Below, in pieces: positions 38,116 through 47,699 of a DNA stretch of 64,000 nt. The translations under genes and the position numbers were made by a program. Under the pieces are notes generated by a model, which searched no databases, was not told the origin of the DNA, and saw only the letters and a program-made list of their open reading frames with translations. Location: NCBI RefSeq assembly GCF_033763495.1, contig NZ_JANRKL010000155.1, positions 13,775-77,774 on the forward strand, written 5' to 3'. The DNA comes from Haliscomenobacter sp033763495 (GTDB lineage Bacteria; Bacteroidota; Bacteroidia; Chitinophagales; Saprospiraceae). Each line of letters opens with the position of its first letter. Position 1 is the first letter of the stretch.

Positions 38116-40503
38116 GTGAAGAGATTTTTCCCTTTAGCAGCAAGCCTGTTTTTCTTGACAGTATTTTTTCTTCAAAGCCAGGTGGTATTTTCTCAAAATG
38201 CCCTCAAAGCGCCCGTCGACCTCGTCTACCCCCTCGTTGACGCGGCCAATTCCCGTTGGTTCTTTTTTAACTCGGCCTGTCGCCCCTTTGGAATGGTCAA
38301 TCTGAGCCCCGATAACGCCATCAATGCCGACTGGGGAGCCGGGTACCGCTACAACCTGGACAGCATCAAATGTTTCAGCCACATCCACTGCTGGCAACTA
38401 TCCGGCATTCCCGTGTTGCCCACCACCGGCAACTTCAAAGGCCATTTGGGTGCCAATCAATACGGCTCCAAATTTTCACACGATAAAGAAGTCATCAAGG
38501 TTGGCTACCACAAAGTAGTCCTGGATGCCTACAACATCACTGCCGAATTAACTTCCACCACCCGAGTGGGTTTTCACCAATACACCTTCCCCAAATCTGA
38601 GCAAAGCCATATCCTTTTTGACTTTTCGACCTTTTTAGGCCCATCCGACACGGAAAAAGGCTTGGTAAAAAAAGTCAACAATCAGGAAATTGAGGGGTAT
38701 GCGGTGATGGCTCCAACCACCCGCCGCCCCAAAACCGTAACGGTCTTCTTTGTCGCCGTTTTTGACAAACCATTCGATACTTTCAAGGGCTGGCGCAATG
38801 GAAAATTGGAGGAAATTAGCGACCGCATCGAAGGCGCGCGCACTGGAGCTTACCTCAGCTTCAGCACCCAGGCTGGCGAAGTCCGCAAAATGAAAGTGGC
38901 CATTTCTTACGTCAGCGAAGAACAAGCTCGCCTCAACCTCAATGCCGAATTGCCCCATTGGGACTTCAATAAAACCGTGCAAGACAGCCGCAGCGAATGG
39001 AACCAATGGCTGAGCCGCATTGAAATTGAAGGGGGTACCGAAAAAGAGCGCAGCCGTTTTTACACCGACTTGTGGCATGCCCTCCTCGGTCGCCGCATCA
39101 TCAACGATGTAAACGGGAAATACTGCGACATGACTGGGCCGCAACGCCGCATTGGCCAAATCCCGCTCGATGCCCAGGGCAAACCCAAATACAACCACCA
39201 CAACTCCGACTCCTTCTGGGGCGCACAGTGGACGATCAACAGCCTTTGGCACCTGATGTACCCCGAAGTGACCGAGTCCTTTGTCAACTCCATGGTGATG
39301 ATGTACCAGGATGGAGGCCTCATTCCCCGTGGGCCTGCCGGGGGCAACTACACCTACGTGATGACCGGGGCTGCGACCACCCCTTTCATCGTCAGTGCCT
39401 ACCTGAAAGGCATCCGCGGTTTTGACATCGAAAAGGCTTACGAAGGGCTCCGCAAAAACCACTTTCCCGGCGGCATGATGAGCAAGGCGGGTTACGAGCA
39501 CAATACCTTCAAAGGTGGAGGCATTGAGTACTACATCGAACGTGGCTACGTGCCGCATCCCTTGAGCGAAACCCGCTATGGATTCCATCAGGATGGCTCC
39601 ACTCAAACCCTGGAGTACGCTTATCAGGATTACGGCTTGGCCCAAATGGCCAAAGCCTTGGGCAAAATGGACGATTACAACCTCTTCATGAAACGGGCAG
39701 AGAACTACAAAAACATCTGGAACCCCGAAATCGGCTGGATGTGGAACCGCACCCTGGACGGCAAATGGGGCGAACCCGTCGACATCCTGACCTACGACCA
39801 TGGCTGGGAGGAAGGCACCGCTGCCCAGTACGTCTGGTTTGTACCCCACGATGTGCAAGGTCTGGTCAACTTGATGGGCAGTCGCGAAACTTTCACCCAG
39901 CGATTGAACGAATCTTTTGAAAAAGCGCAAAAGCACGACTTCGTATCCGGCAAATCACACGACAAAGAAACCCTCGATCAATACCGCCGCGTGTACATCA
40001 ACTACGGCAACCAGCCTAGCATCCAAACCGCCTATTTGTTCAACTATTCGGGCGCTCCCTGGCTGACCCAGTATTGGTCGCGGCAAGTGGTGCAAAAAGT
40101 ATACAGTGATTTGTCCCCTGAACTAGGTTACAGCGGCGACGAAGACCAGGGCCTCATGGGCAGTCTGGCGGTGTTGATGAAAACGGGCCTCTTTTCGGTC
40201 AATGGTGGCACTGCGGCGAAGCCTTTTTATGAAATCGGCAGCCCCATTTTTAACAAAATCACCCTGCACCTCAATTCCAAATATTACCCTGGTGGAAAAT
40301 TTGTCATCGAAGCCAAAAACAACGCGCCTCAGAACTACTATATCCAGTCCGCAACCCTGAATGGAAAAGCACTGAACCAATCCTGGTTGTTGCACGAAAC
40401 CCTGGTCAAAGGTGGAAAAATGACCTTACAACTTGGCCCTAAACCCAATAAATCCTGGGGAAGTAAGCCGGAGCAAGCACCTCCTTCGATGACTGCGAAA
40501 TGA
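38116..40503 (+). CDS. GH92-family glycosidase (alpha-mannosidase-like)
   Basis: The 795-residue exported enzyme starts at GTG 38116, and the leader ends near VVFSQ. It matches GH92. The N-terminal beta-sandwich has VYPLVDAANSRWFFFNSACRPFGMV and FSHIHCWQ. The (alpha/alpha)6 catalytic domain has SDSFWGAQWT, YDHGWEEGTAAQYVW, GNQPSIQTAYLFNY and GYSGDEDQGLMGSL. Family members remove alpha-mannose with calcium; most act on alpha-1,2 or alpha-1,3 linkages. NPSIQ-type motifs and the D-E-D-Q-G segment agree with the family. In this locus it may trim another pyranose. Activity is inferred from family. Confidence 0.92.
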   Translation: MKRFFPLAASLFFLTVFFLQSQVVFSQNALKAPVDLVYPLVDAANSRWFFFNSACRPFGMVNLSPDNAINADWGAGYRYNLDSIKCFSHIHCWQLSGIPVLPTTGNFKGHLGANQYGSKFSHDKEVIKVGYHKVVLDAYNITAELTSTTRVGFHQYTFPKSEQSHILFDFSTFLGPSDTEKGLVKKVNNQEIEGYAVMAPTTRRPKTVTVFFVAVFDKPFDTFKGWRNGKLEEISDRIEGARTGAYLSFSTQAGEVRKMKVAISYVSEEQARLNLNAELPHWDFNKTVQDSRSEWNQWLSRIEIEGGTEKERSRFYTDLWHALLGRRIINDVNGKYCDMTGPQRRIGQIPLDAQGKPKYNHHNSDSFWGAQWTINSLWHLMYPEVTESFVNSMVMMYQDGGLIPRGPAGGNYTYVMTGAATTPFIVSAYLKGIRGFDIEKAYEGLRKNHFPGGMMSKAGYEHNTFKGGGIEYYIERGYVPHPLSETRYGFHQDGSTQTLEYAYQDYGLAQMAKALGKMDDYNLFMKRAENYKNIWNPEIGWMWNRTLDGKWGEPVDILTYDHGWEEGTAAQYVWFVPHDVQGLVNLMGSRETFTQRLNESFEKAQKHDFVSGKSHDKETLDQYRRVYINYGNQPSIQTAYLFNYSGAPWLTQYWSRQVVQKVYSDLSPELGYSGDEDQGLMGSLAVLMKTGLFSVNGGTAAKPFYEIGSPIFNKITLHLNSKYYPGGKFVIEAKNNAPQNYYIQSATLNGKALNQSWLLHETLVKGGKMTLQLGPKPNKSWGSKPEQAPPSMTAK

Positions 40504-40829
40504 AATTATCGATCCACAATGACACAAATTATCACAAATTTTAGCACAAACTTCGTTTGTGTTTATTCCGACAATGAACACGAATGAAGGGAGTGGGATA
40601 ATGACTTGTTTGAAGATTTGGAAAATTAAAATTTTATAATTAAATTTGTTAAGGAGTATATATACTGTATTCGGCCAAGGTTTGTGCATAAATATTGATC
40701 TAATTCATTGAAATATAGAAAGGTTAAGAATAATCAATGCACTAGACTTGGCAGGGGTTAGTATAATAGATGAAGATAAACTTAGTTGGGCGATACGGAA
40801 ATTCATCAATCAACATTAATATAACTTGT
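40504..40829. other. AT-rich gap of about 325 bases before the TPR gene
   Basis: No gene is seen. The base composition shifts to AT-rich here and stays so until 43625. A weak dyad around CAAACTTCGTTTGTG at about 40550 is the only structure noted. Confidence 0.5.
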
Positions 40830-43625
40830 ATGAGCGAAGCAGAACAAATATTCACCAGAGCGGAAACATTTCGTGCTAAAGGGGCTTTAAAAAAAGCTAT
40901 TAAATATTATCGGCAGGCTACCGAAAAAGACGATAGCTTTGTTGATGCATTTAATGTATGGGGAAATATTTTGTATGATTTAGAAAAGTATGATGAAGCC
41001 AAAGAGAAATATGAGAGATGCATAAAAATTGATCCAAACTACAAGTGGGCTTATTATAATTTAGGGCTAATATATAAAAAAACTGACCCAAAAAAAGCAA
41101 TGGAATATTATCAACAAGCTACCGAAAAAGACGATAGCTTTGTTGATGCATTTAATGTATGGGGAAATGTTTTGTATGATTTAGAAAAGTATGATGAAGC
41201 CAAAGAGAAATATGAGAGATGCATAAAGGTTGATCCAAGCTACAAGTGGGCTTATTATAATTTAGGACAAATATATAAAAAAACTGACCCAAAAAAAGCA
41301 ATGGAATATTATCAACAAGCTACCGAAAAGGATGATAGTTATGTTGATGCATTTAATGAATGGGGAAATATTTTGTATGATTTAGAAAAGTATAATGAGG
41401 CCAAAGAGATATATGAGAGATGTATAAAGATTGATATAAACTACAAGTGGGCTTATTATAATTTAGGGCAAATATATAAAAAAACTGACTCAAAAAAAGC
41501 AATGGAATATTATCAACAAGCTACCGAAAAGGATGATAGTTATGTTAATGCATTTTATGCATGGGGGGATGTCTTATATGGTTTGGAAAAATATGAAGAA
41601 GCTAGGAAAAAATATGAAAAATGCTTAAAAATGAACCCCGGTGATAAGCGGGCTTATTACAGATTGGGGAGTAGTTTTGTTGTTGAAGACCCTTTACAAG
41701 CGATTCAATTTTACCAAAAAGCGATTGAATATGATAAAGAAGATAAGGATGCATATAATTCTATTACTCACTGCATCCCATTAATTAAAGATTATAAAGA
41801 ATCTGTTGAACAATTTCAAAACTTTGTCTACCAAAAAAACACTGCGGCAGGCTTCTGGGCTTTGGGTAATCTATATCAATATTTTATAAAAGACTATGAT
41901 AAGGCATTAGAAAATTTTGAAAAAAGCATTTCAATTGGTGATGTCAAAGGCATGGTTCTAGACTATTCTAACCTTTATGATTCTACTGGGAATTTGGAAA
42001 AATCAATAGAAATTCTTAATAATGCTATCTTTAGTTATAAATCTCCTGATAACATTCATATTAAACACAATAAAGCCCATTATTTACTAAAAATGGGGCA
42101 ATACGAAAAATCTAGAGAACTTTGGAAAGAAGTATTAAATCAATACGAGGATGCGCTCAAAAAAAATATGGAATTTAAAAGCAACATATACAACTATCTA
42201 TATTGTGGGGCAATTTATCATGAAATTTTTGGTAATTTTGAAATGGCAGAAAAAACATTTAAAGCAGGTATAGAAGTAGATAAAAAAAATATAGAATTAA
42301 TGGTCGCACTCAATCGTCTTTACTCCGATAAAGAAAAGAGAGAAATAGGCAGTACATCAGGCAGGTACTGGCAAAGAAATTTGAACCTTAGTCATGTTGA
42401 AAAATTATTCAATCGACTATCTATTAAACCTGAGGAATACTATTACCAAATGGCAGAACTATATTATATCGAAGAAATATTTGACAAATCGCAATTGATA
42501 ATTGAAGAATACTTTGCGCTTGACAAACCCCAATCTTTTCGGTGGTTTAATTTAAAGGGGCAACTGTTTCTTGCTAAAGAAGAATATGCCAATGCAATCA
42601 ATTCTTTCAAAAGTGCTATTAAATTAGAAAGCCATAATTTGGACATTAGAAATAACTTAGCCAACGCATATTTAATCAACAAAAATTACTCAGAGGCTGA
42701 ACTCGAATTTAGAAAAATTTTAAGGATAGACACGAATAACGTTGATGCACTTATTGGATTGGGCGAAATAAATCTAAATTATTCTTCAGATGATACCGAT
42801 GACCTATTACTAGATACTGCTGAAAAATATTTACTTGACGCTTTAAAAATTGGTACATCTACGAAAGGATCAAAACAATTAAATTTATACGAACTAACGA
42901 GTAAGAAAAATGAAAGAAAATATAAAGACTTAAAACTTTCTGATTTATATTATTCAATTGGTTATATTAAAATAAAAAAATATAAAAAAAGTAAACCAGA
43001 AATTCGAAATACATATTTAAATGAGAGTCTCAATTATTTTATCAAATCACAAAAATGTAATCCTGATAACTTAAAAGCCACCACAGCTAGAAATAAAATT
43101 GAAAACTATGTTCAGTCTAACCAAAAAGAGAACAGATCAGAACGGTTTAATTCGTGGTTGGTTACTGGGTTGGCTTTTATTTTATTTTTATTTTGTCAGT
43201 ATTTTTTTTACGTTAAATCTAGCGCCCCCGAAAAATTTACGCTCAATCAAGTGAATGTTAGTCATCTGACAAATTTGCTTTCTTTAAATGACAAACACAT
43301 GCATAGTCTTGAGAAATTAGCTGGCATTTCATTTGAAGATAAAAATACTTTATTGAAAGCCATCGAACTGAAGCTTGGAACTGATCTGTTGCAAAACAAA
43401 AAAGAGCTTATCGAAAAAATGATTTTAACGGAACCAAAACTAAATGAATCTTCTGAATTTATCCCAGTTGGGTATTACGTATTGATTTCATTTGGTGCAA
43501 TAATCTTTATGATTGCTGGGTTGTACTTGCCAAAACTCCTTAAACTTAAGGTTGGTGTAATTGAAATTGAGAAAAATTCTCTTTCAGAAATATATGATTT
43601 TTCTCTTTTGGGAATCCAAAAATAA
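40830..43625 (+). CDS. AT-rich TPR protein with two C-terminal membrane segments
   Basis: I choose ATG 40830 (931 residues); an in-frame ATG 60 bases upstream would add a leader-like but unconvincing stretch. The first third holds four nearly identical 67-residue double TPR units (WGNILYDLEKYDEAKEKYE, WAYYNLGLIYKKTDPKKAMEYYQQ). Further divergent TPRs run to about residue 780. Two membrane helices follow (WLVTGLAFILFLFCQYFFYV and YVLISFGAIIFMIAGLYLP), with a short C-terminal cytoplasmic tail. The gene differs in base and codon use from the surrounding polysaccharide genes, which suggests transfer. Role unknown; possibly a scaffold at the inner membrane. Confidence 0.75.
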   Translation: MSEAEQIFTRAETFRAKGALKKAIKYYRQATEKDDSFVDAFNVWGNILYDLEKYDEAKEKYERCIKIDPNYKWAYYNLGLIYKKTDPKKAMEYYQQATEKDDSFVDAFNVWGNVLYDLEKYDEAKEKYERCIKVDPSYKWAYYNLGQIYKKTDPKKAMEYYQQATEKDDSYVDAFNEWGNILYDLEKYNEAKEIYERCIKIDINYKWAYYNLGQIYKKTDSKKAMEYYQQATEKDDSYVNAFYAWGDVLYGLEKYEEARKKYEKCLKMNPGDKRAYYRLGSSFVVEDPLQAIQFYQKAIEYDKEDKDAYNSITHCIPLIKDYKESVEQFQNFVYQKNTAAGFWALGNLYQYFIKDYDKALENFEKSISIGDVKGMVLDYSNLYDSTGNLEKSIEILNNAIFSYKSPDNIHIKHNKAHYLLKMGQYEKSRELWKEVLNQYEDALKKNMEFKSNIYNYLYCGAIYHEIFGNFEMAEKTFKAGIEVDKKNIELMVALNRLYSDKEKREIGSTSGRYWQRNLNLSHVEKLFNRLSIKPEEYYYQMAELYYIEEIFDKSQLIIEEYFALDKPQSFRWFNLKGQLFLAKEEYANAINSFKSAIKLESHNLDIRNNLANAYLINKNYSEAELEFRKILRIDTNNVDALIGLGEINLNYSSDDTDDLLLDTAEKYLLDALKIGTSTKGSKQLNLYELTSKKNERKYKDLKLSDLYYSIGYIKIKKYKKSKPEIRNTYLNESLNYFIKSQKCNPDNLKATTARNKIENYVQSNQKENRSERFNSWLVTGLAFILFLFCQYFFYVKSSAPEKFTLNQVNVSHLTNLLSLNDKHMHSLEKLAGISFEDKNTLLKAIELKLGTDLLQNKKELIEKMILTEPKLNESSEFIPVGYYVLISFGAIIFMIAGLYLPKLLKLKVGVIEIEKNSLSEIYDFSLLGIQK
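40917..41720 (+). repeat. Four tandem 201-bp coding repeats
   Basis: Units begin at 40917, 41118, 41319 and 41520, each exactly 201 bases (67 codons). The first two differ at few positions. The fourth is the most diverged, in its second half. Such DNA-level identity suggests recent expansion and possible copy-number change. Confidence 0.9.
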
Positions 43626-43639
43626 GCTTCTAAAACGAG

Positions 43640-43668
43640 GATGTGACGCCCCTTTTGGGCATCACATC
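43640..43668. terminator. Terminator-like hairpin GATGTGACGCCC
   Basis: Arms 43640-43652 and 43656-43668 match at 11 of 13 positions around a TTT loop, 14 bases after the TPR gene stop. No U-tract follows. Confidence 0.5.
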
Positions 43669-43816
43669 TTCAATCCTCAAACTCATAATCATCATATTCC
43701 CTTGATAAAACATCACACCTTCCTGCCTCGTTTTTGCTTGACTAATACAGTATGCCAATCCTTCAAATGCAGTTGTAGCAAGTACCGAAGTAGGCTCTTT
43801 AACCAATCAAAAAACC

Positions 43817-45520
43817 ATGAAAAGAAGAACTTTCGTCAACGTTGGAGCAACTACCCTCGGAACCTTTCCCCTTTTTGGGTTTTCTGCTTTCGATATGTCA
43901 AAAACTGCCAAACCCCAATGGATCATCGACCTGATCAAACTGAATGACAGGAGTTTTGATGGGCTTTTTGCAGCACAAATACTAGATGCCAGCAAAAAGG
44001 CCTACGGAGCCATCAAAGACGGCGAAGAAATCCCCAACGTACAATCCAGCGGGCATTTTATCGCCAAAGCTGCCATCGCCTTGGCGAATCCCGAATCGCA
44101 ATACTACCAATCGGCTGAGTTGTTAAAAAAAGTAGGCATGGCCGCTCAATATTTGCTCCAGGCGCAACACACGGATGGCACCATCGATTTGCTGAGCACC
44201 AATTTTCACTCGCCACCTGATACGGCTTTTAGTGTGGAAAAATTGGCTCCGGCTTATGTCTTCCTCAAGGCATCCCAAACCAAAGGCGTTGAACCCGTTT
44301 TGACCGCCCTCAAAACCTTTTTGCAACGCGCTGGCGAATCGCTGATCGTAGGCGGCATTCACACACCCAATCACCGCTGGGTGGTTTCGGCGGCTTTGGT
44401 CAAATTGAATGAATTGTGGCCCGATCCCCGCTACATCAAACGGGTGGAGCAATGGTTACTGGAGCACATCGACCTCGATCCTGATGGGCAATACACCGAA
44501 AAAAGCACGGGTGGCTACACCCCCTTGGTCAATCGGGTGCTGATCACCATCGCCAAAGGTTTGAACAAACCCGAAATCTTCGACGCCGTGCGCAAAAACC
44601 TCAACATGACCATGTACTACGTGCACCCCAACGGGGAGGTGGTCACCGAGGCTTCAAATCGGCAGGACAAAGGCACCATTGGCACATTGGAAAATTATTA
44701 CTACTCGTACCGCTACCTGGCCTTGCTGGATAAAAATGGTGAATACGCGGCGATGTGTCGCTTGATTGAAAAAACCTGTTTCCCCAAAATGGTCGGTTCT
44801 TTGGACGCCTACCTGGAAGACCCCAATTTTTGGCGAGAATTACCCGCTAGTAAGCCATTGCCCGACAGCTACGCCAAGGCCTTCCCCCATTCGGGCGTAG
44901 TGCGCATTCGGCGCGGCAATTGGGATGCCACCCTTTTGTCCAACAACGCTGGTTTTTTGACTTTTCACAAAGGCAACGCTGTATTGCAAGCTTTGCGCAT
45001 CGCCGCATCTTTTTTTGGCAAAGGCCAATTCCAATCGGCGGAGATCAAACAGGAAGGAGATGCCTGGGTTTTGCGCAACAAACTGGAAGGCCCTTACTAC
45101 CAACCCTATCCAGTTGATCAAATTGACCCTACTGGAAACCTGGACAAAATGCCCCGCAGCAACCGCCAGAAAAGTGAAGTGCAATACCTGGATTATACGG
45201 TTAAAGTCACTGAAATCAAAGGCGGGATTGCCGTAGATTTTGACCTGAGTGGGACGGATGGGGTGCCCGTGTCATTAGAACTTATCCTTCGCCCGGGAGG
45301 AGAGCTAAGTGGTGTAAAAGCCCATGCTACCAAACCGAAAGCTTTTTTACTCAGTGCTCCAACTGGTACTTATACCCAGGGTGGAGACAGCATCCAATTT
45401 GGCTCCGGACTGGTCGAGCACCAGGCTGTGCAATTGCGTGGAGCACTACCAGCAATGGATGCACCTACGGTGTACGTGACGGGTTTTACGCCTTTTAAAC
45501 ACCGCATTACGCTGACCTGA
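43817..45520 (+). CDS. Twin-arginine exported alpha/alpha-toroid protein, possible polysaccharide lyase
   Basis: This 567-residue protein starts with a twin-arginine leader (MKRRTFVNVGATTLG). Residues about 40-360 are helical, in the pattern of an alpha/alpha toroid, with aromatic and Asn/His positions such as HTPNHRWVVSAAL and ENYYYSYRYLAL. The C-terminal 190 residues are beta-rich (GKGQFQSAEIKQ, VEHQAVQLRGA). This architecture, with an N-H-R-W motif on a helix, fits heparinase II/III-like lyases and related families. I cannot assign a PL number. It lies at the head of the second half of the locus, after the TPR insertion. Confidence 0.6.
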   Translation: MKRRTFVNVGATTLGTFPLFGFSAFDMSKTAKPQWIIDLIKLNDRSFDGLFAAQILDASKKAYGAIKDGEEIPNVQSSGHFIAKAAIALANPESQYYQSAELLKKVGMAAQYLLQAQHTDGTIDLLSTNFHSPPDTAFSVEKLAPAYVFLKASQTKGVEPVLTALKTFLQRAGESLIVGGIHTPNHRWVVSAALVKLNELWPDPRYIKRVEQWLLEHIDLDPDGQYTEKSTGGYTPLVNRVLITIAKGLNKPEIFDAVRKNLNMTMYYVHPNGEVVTEASNRQDKGTIGTLENYYYSYRYLALLDKNGEYAAMCRLIEKTCFPKMVGSLDAYLEDPNFWRELPASKPLPDSYAKAFPHSGVVRIRRGNWDATLLSNNAGFLTFHKGNAVLQALRIAASFFGKGQFQSAEIKQEGDAWVLRNKLEGPYYQPYPVDQIDPTGNLDKMPRSNRQKSEVQYLDYTVKVTEIKGGIAVDFDLSGTDGVPVSLELILRPGGELSGVKAHATKPKAFLLSAPTGTYTQGGDSIQFGSGLVEHQAVQLRGALPAMDAPTVYVTGFTPFKHRITLT

Positions 45521-45665
45521 TCTCGAGCATAAAGGACATTATAGTGTTACTTCTGAGCGGCGTTGGTGCACGATGTCCAGTAAATAGCTATTTAATAAAG
45601 TTTTACAGCATACTGACGTAGGATTAATGCCTCAGTGCTAATTTTTTTAAACCGGATTTAATAAA

Positions 45666-47666
45666 ATGAAAGTATACCAGACACTAAGCATCGCCTACCT
45701 CCTTCTTCTGAGCACCCTTTCCGCCCAGGAAACCCGCCCCATATGGCTCGACGACCTCCCCATCAAATCCTTCTCCGAAGGCATCCCCGCCGTATTGGGC
45801 AAAACCAACGCAGCAGGTGACCCTCTGCGCATCGCCGGAACAACCTACCCGCGCGGAGTCGGCGTAAATTCCACCAGCATCCTGGCTTTTTTCCTGGATG
45901 GCCATGCCCAGTCTTTTTCGGCATTGGTTGGTGTCGATGACTTGGGAAATAAAGATTTGCCCCACAAATTCTACGTCATCGGCGACCGTAAAATCCTCTT
46001 TGAAAGCCGGGAATTGAAATGGGGCGAAGCCGCCGAAAAAGTGGAAGTCGACCTGAAGGGCATCAAACGCCTGGGGCTGCTCGTCAAAGTCAACGACCAG
46101 GGGATGACCCGCACCTACAGCAACTGGGCCAATGCCCAAATCCTGATGCTGGGCGAACACTTGCCCCGTACCATGCCCAACACCGCTGAACGCTATATCC
46201 TGACTCCACCCGCCCCCCAGGCTCCCCGCATCAATTCACCCAAAGTTTTTGGGGCGCGACCAGGCAATCCTTTTATGTACACCATTGCGGCCAGCGGGCA
46301 AAGACCAATGACTTTTTCGGCCAAAAAATTACCCCGGGGCCTTACCTTAGACCCTCAAACGGGCATCATTAGCGGAACAGCTACCCAGCGCGGCACCTAC
46401 CAGGTGACGCTTGGGGCAAAAAACAAATTGGGCGCAGCCCAGCAAGTATTGCGCATTAAAATTGGCGACACCATTGCCCTCACCCCGCCCATCGGTTGGA
46501 ATGGCTGGAACTCATGGGCGCGCAACATCGACCAGGGCAAAGTGATCGCCTCAGCGGATGCCATGGTCAAAATGGGTCTGAACCAACACGGCTGGACCTA
46601 CATCAACATCGACGATGCCTGGCAAGGCCAACGCAGCGGGCCATTCAATGCCATCCAGCCCAATGAAAAGTTTCCGGATTTTAAAGGGATGGTAGACTAC
46701 ATCCACGGCCTGGGCCTCAAGGTGGGCATCTATTCCACGCCCATGATTACCAGTTATGCGGGTTACGCGGGGGGCTCTTCCAATTTTGAAAAAGGCGAAT
46801 TGCCCGACTCGATTGTGCAAAACAAACGCGCTTACCGCTACGTCGGGAAATACCGATTTGAAAACAACGACGCCCGGCAATTCGCCGCCTGGGGCATCGA
46901 TTACCTGAAATACGACTGGCGCATTGAGGTGGAATCGGCAGAACGGATGTCGGAAGCCATCCGCAAATCGGGGCGGGATATTTTTTACAGCATTTCCAAT
47001 TCGGCCCCTTTTGCCAATGCCAAAGACTGGGCGCGTTTGTGTAATTCCTGGCGCACTGGTCCAGATATCCGCGATTCCTGGCACAGCCTTTTTGTGTCGG
47101 CCTTTACCCTCAACAAGTGGGCCCCTTACGGCGGCCCCGGCCACTGGAACGACCCGGACATGATGATCCTGGGCAATGTGACCACGGGTTCGCCCATGCA
47201 CCCCACCCGTTTGACGCCCGATGAGCAGTACAGCCATGTAAGCTTGTTTTGTTTGCTTTCTGCCCCCTTGCTCATTGGTTGCCCGATTGAACAACTCGAC
47301 GCGTTTACCCTGAATTTACTGACCAATGACGAGGTCATTGCCATCGATCAGGACCCATTGGGTAAACCCGCCCGCCTAATTGCTACCGAAAATGGGGTGC
47401 AAATTTGGCTCAAATCGCTGGCCGATGGCTCCCATGCTCTGGGGCTATTCAACGTCGGCGATTTTGGCCAAACCCCACAATCCTACTTCCGCTGGGACGA
47501 CGAACAGCCTGTAGACTTTACCCTCGATTTGAACAAACTGGGTTTGAACGGAAAATACCAACTGCGGGATGTGTGGCGGCAAAAAGATCTTGGAGCGTTC
47601 AGTGGAAAATTTCAAACCAGTATCCGGCACCACGGCGTGGTGATGCTGAAGTTGGCGGCAAAATAA
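45666..47666 (+). CDS. GH27-type alpha-galactosidase with N-terminal NPCBM and Ig-like domains
   Basis: The 666-residue exported enzyme has a signal peptide (ending near LSAQE). An NPCBM-like domain follows (about 22-165: WLDDLPIKSFSEGIPAV, YPRGVGVNSTSIL), then an Ig-like domain (about 185-270: RPMTFSAKKLPRGLTLDPQTGIISGTA). The GH27 barrel starts at LTPPIGWNGWNSW and holds NIDDAWQ. The likely nucleophile is Asp417 in YLKYDW, and the likely acid/base is Asp467 in RTGPDIRDSW. A beta-sandwich ends the chain. The family releases terminal alpha-galactose or related sugars. A paralogue with the same domains is at 49628. Confidence 0.93.
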   Translation: MKVYQTLSIAYLLLLSTLSAQETRPIWLDDLPIKSFSEGIPAVLGKTNAAGDPLRIAGTTYPRGVGVNSTSILAFFLDGHAQSFSALVGVDDLGNKDLPHKFYVIGDRKILFESRELKWGEAAEKVEVDLKGIKRLGLLVKVNDQGMTRTYSNWANAQILMLGEHLPRTMPNTAERYILTPPAPQAPRINSPKVFGARPGNPFMYTIAASGQRPMTFSAKKLPRGLTLDPQTGIISGTATQRGTYQVTLGAKNKLGAAQQVLRIKIGDTIALTPPIGWNGWNSWARNIDQGKVIASADAMVKMGLNQHGWTYINIDDAWQGQRSGPFNAIQPNEKFPDFKGMVDYIHGLGLKVGIYSTPMITSYAGYAGGSSNFEKGELPDSIVQNKRAYRYVGKYRFENNDARQFAAWGIDYLKYDWRIEVESAERMSEAIRKSGRDIFYSISNSAPFANAKDWARLCNSWRTGPDIRDSWHSLFVSAFTLNKWAPYGGPGHWNDPDMMILGNVTTGSPMHPTRLTPDEQYSHVSLFCLLSAPLLIGCPIEQLDAFTLNLLTNDEVIAIDQDPLGKPARLIATENGVQIWLKSLADGSHALGLFNVGDFGQTPQSYFRWDDEQPVDFTLDLNKLGLNGKYQLRDVWRQKDLGAFSGKFQTSIRHHGVVMLKLAAK

Positions 47667-47699
47667 AACTTCACCCTTTAACCAGAACAATTTACAGTA

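Noticed and set aside
40917..41720. Regular 201-bp repeats, considered as a CRISPR-like or non-coding array
   Set aside because: The reading frame is open through all units and encodes TPR helices, so they are coding repeats.
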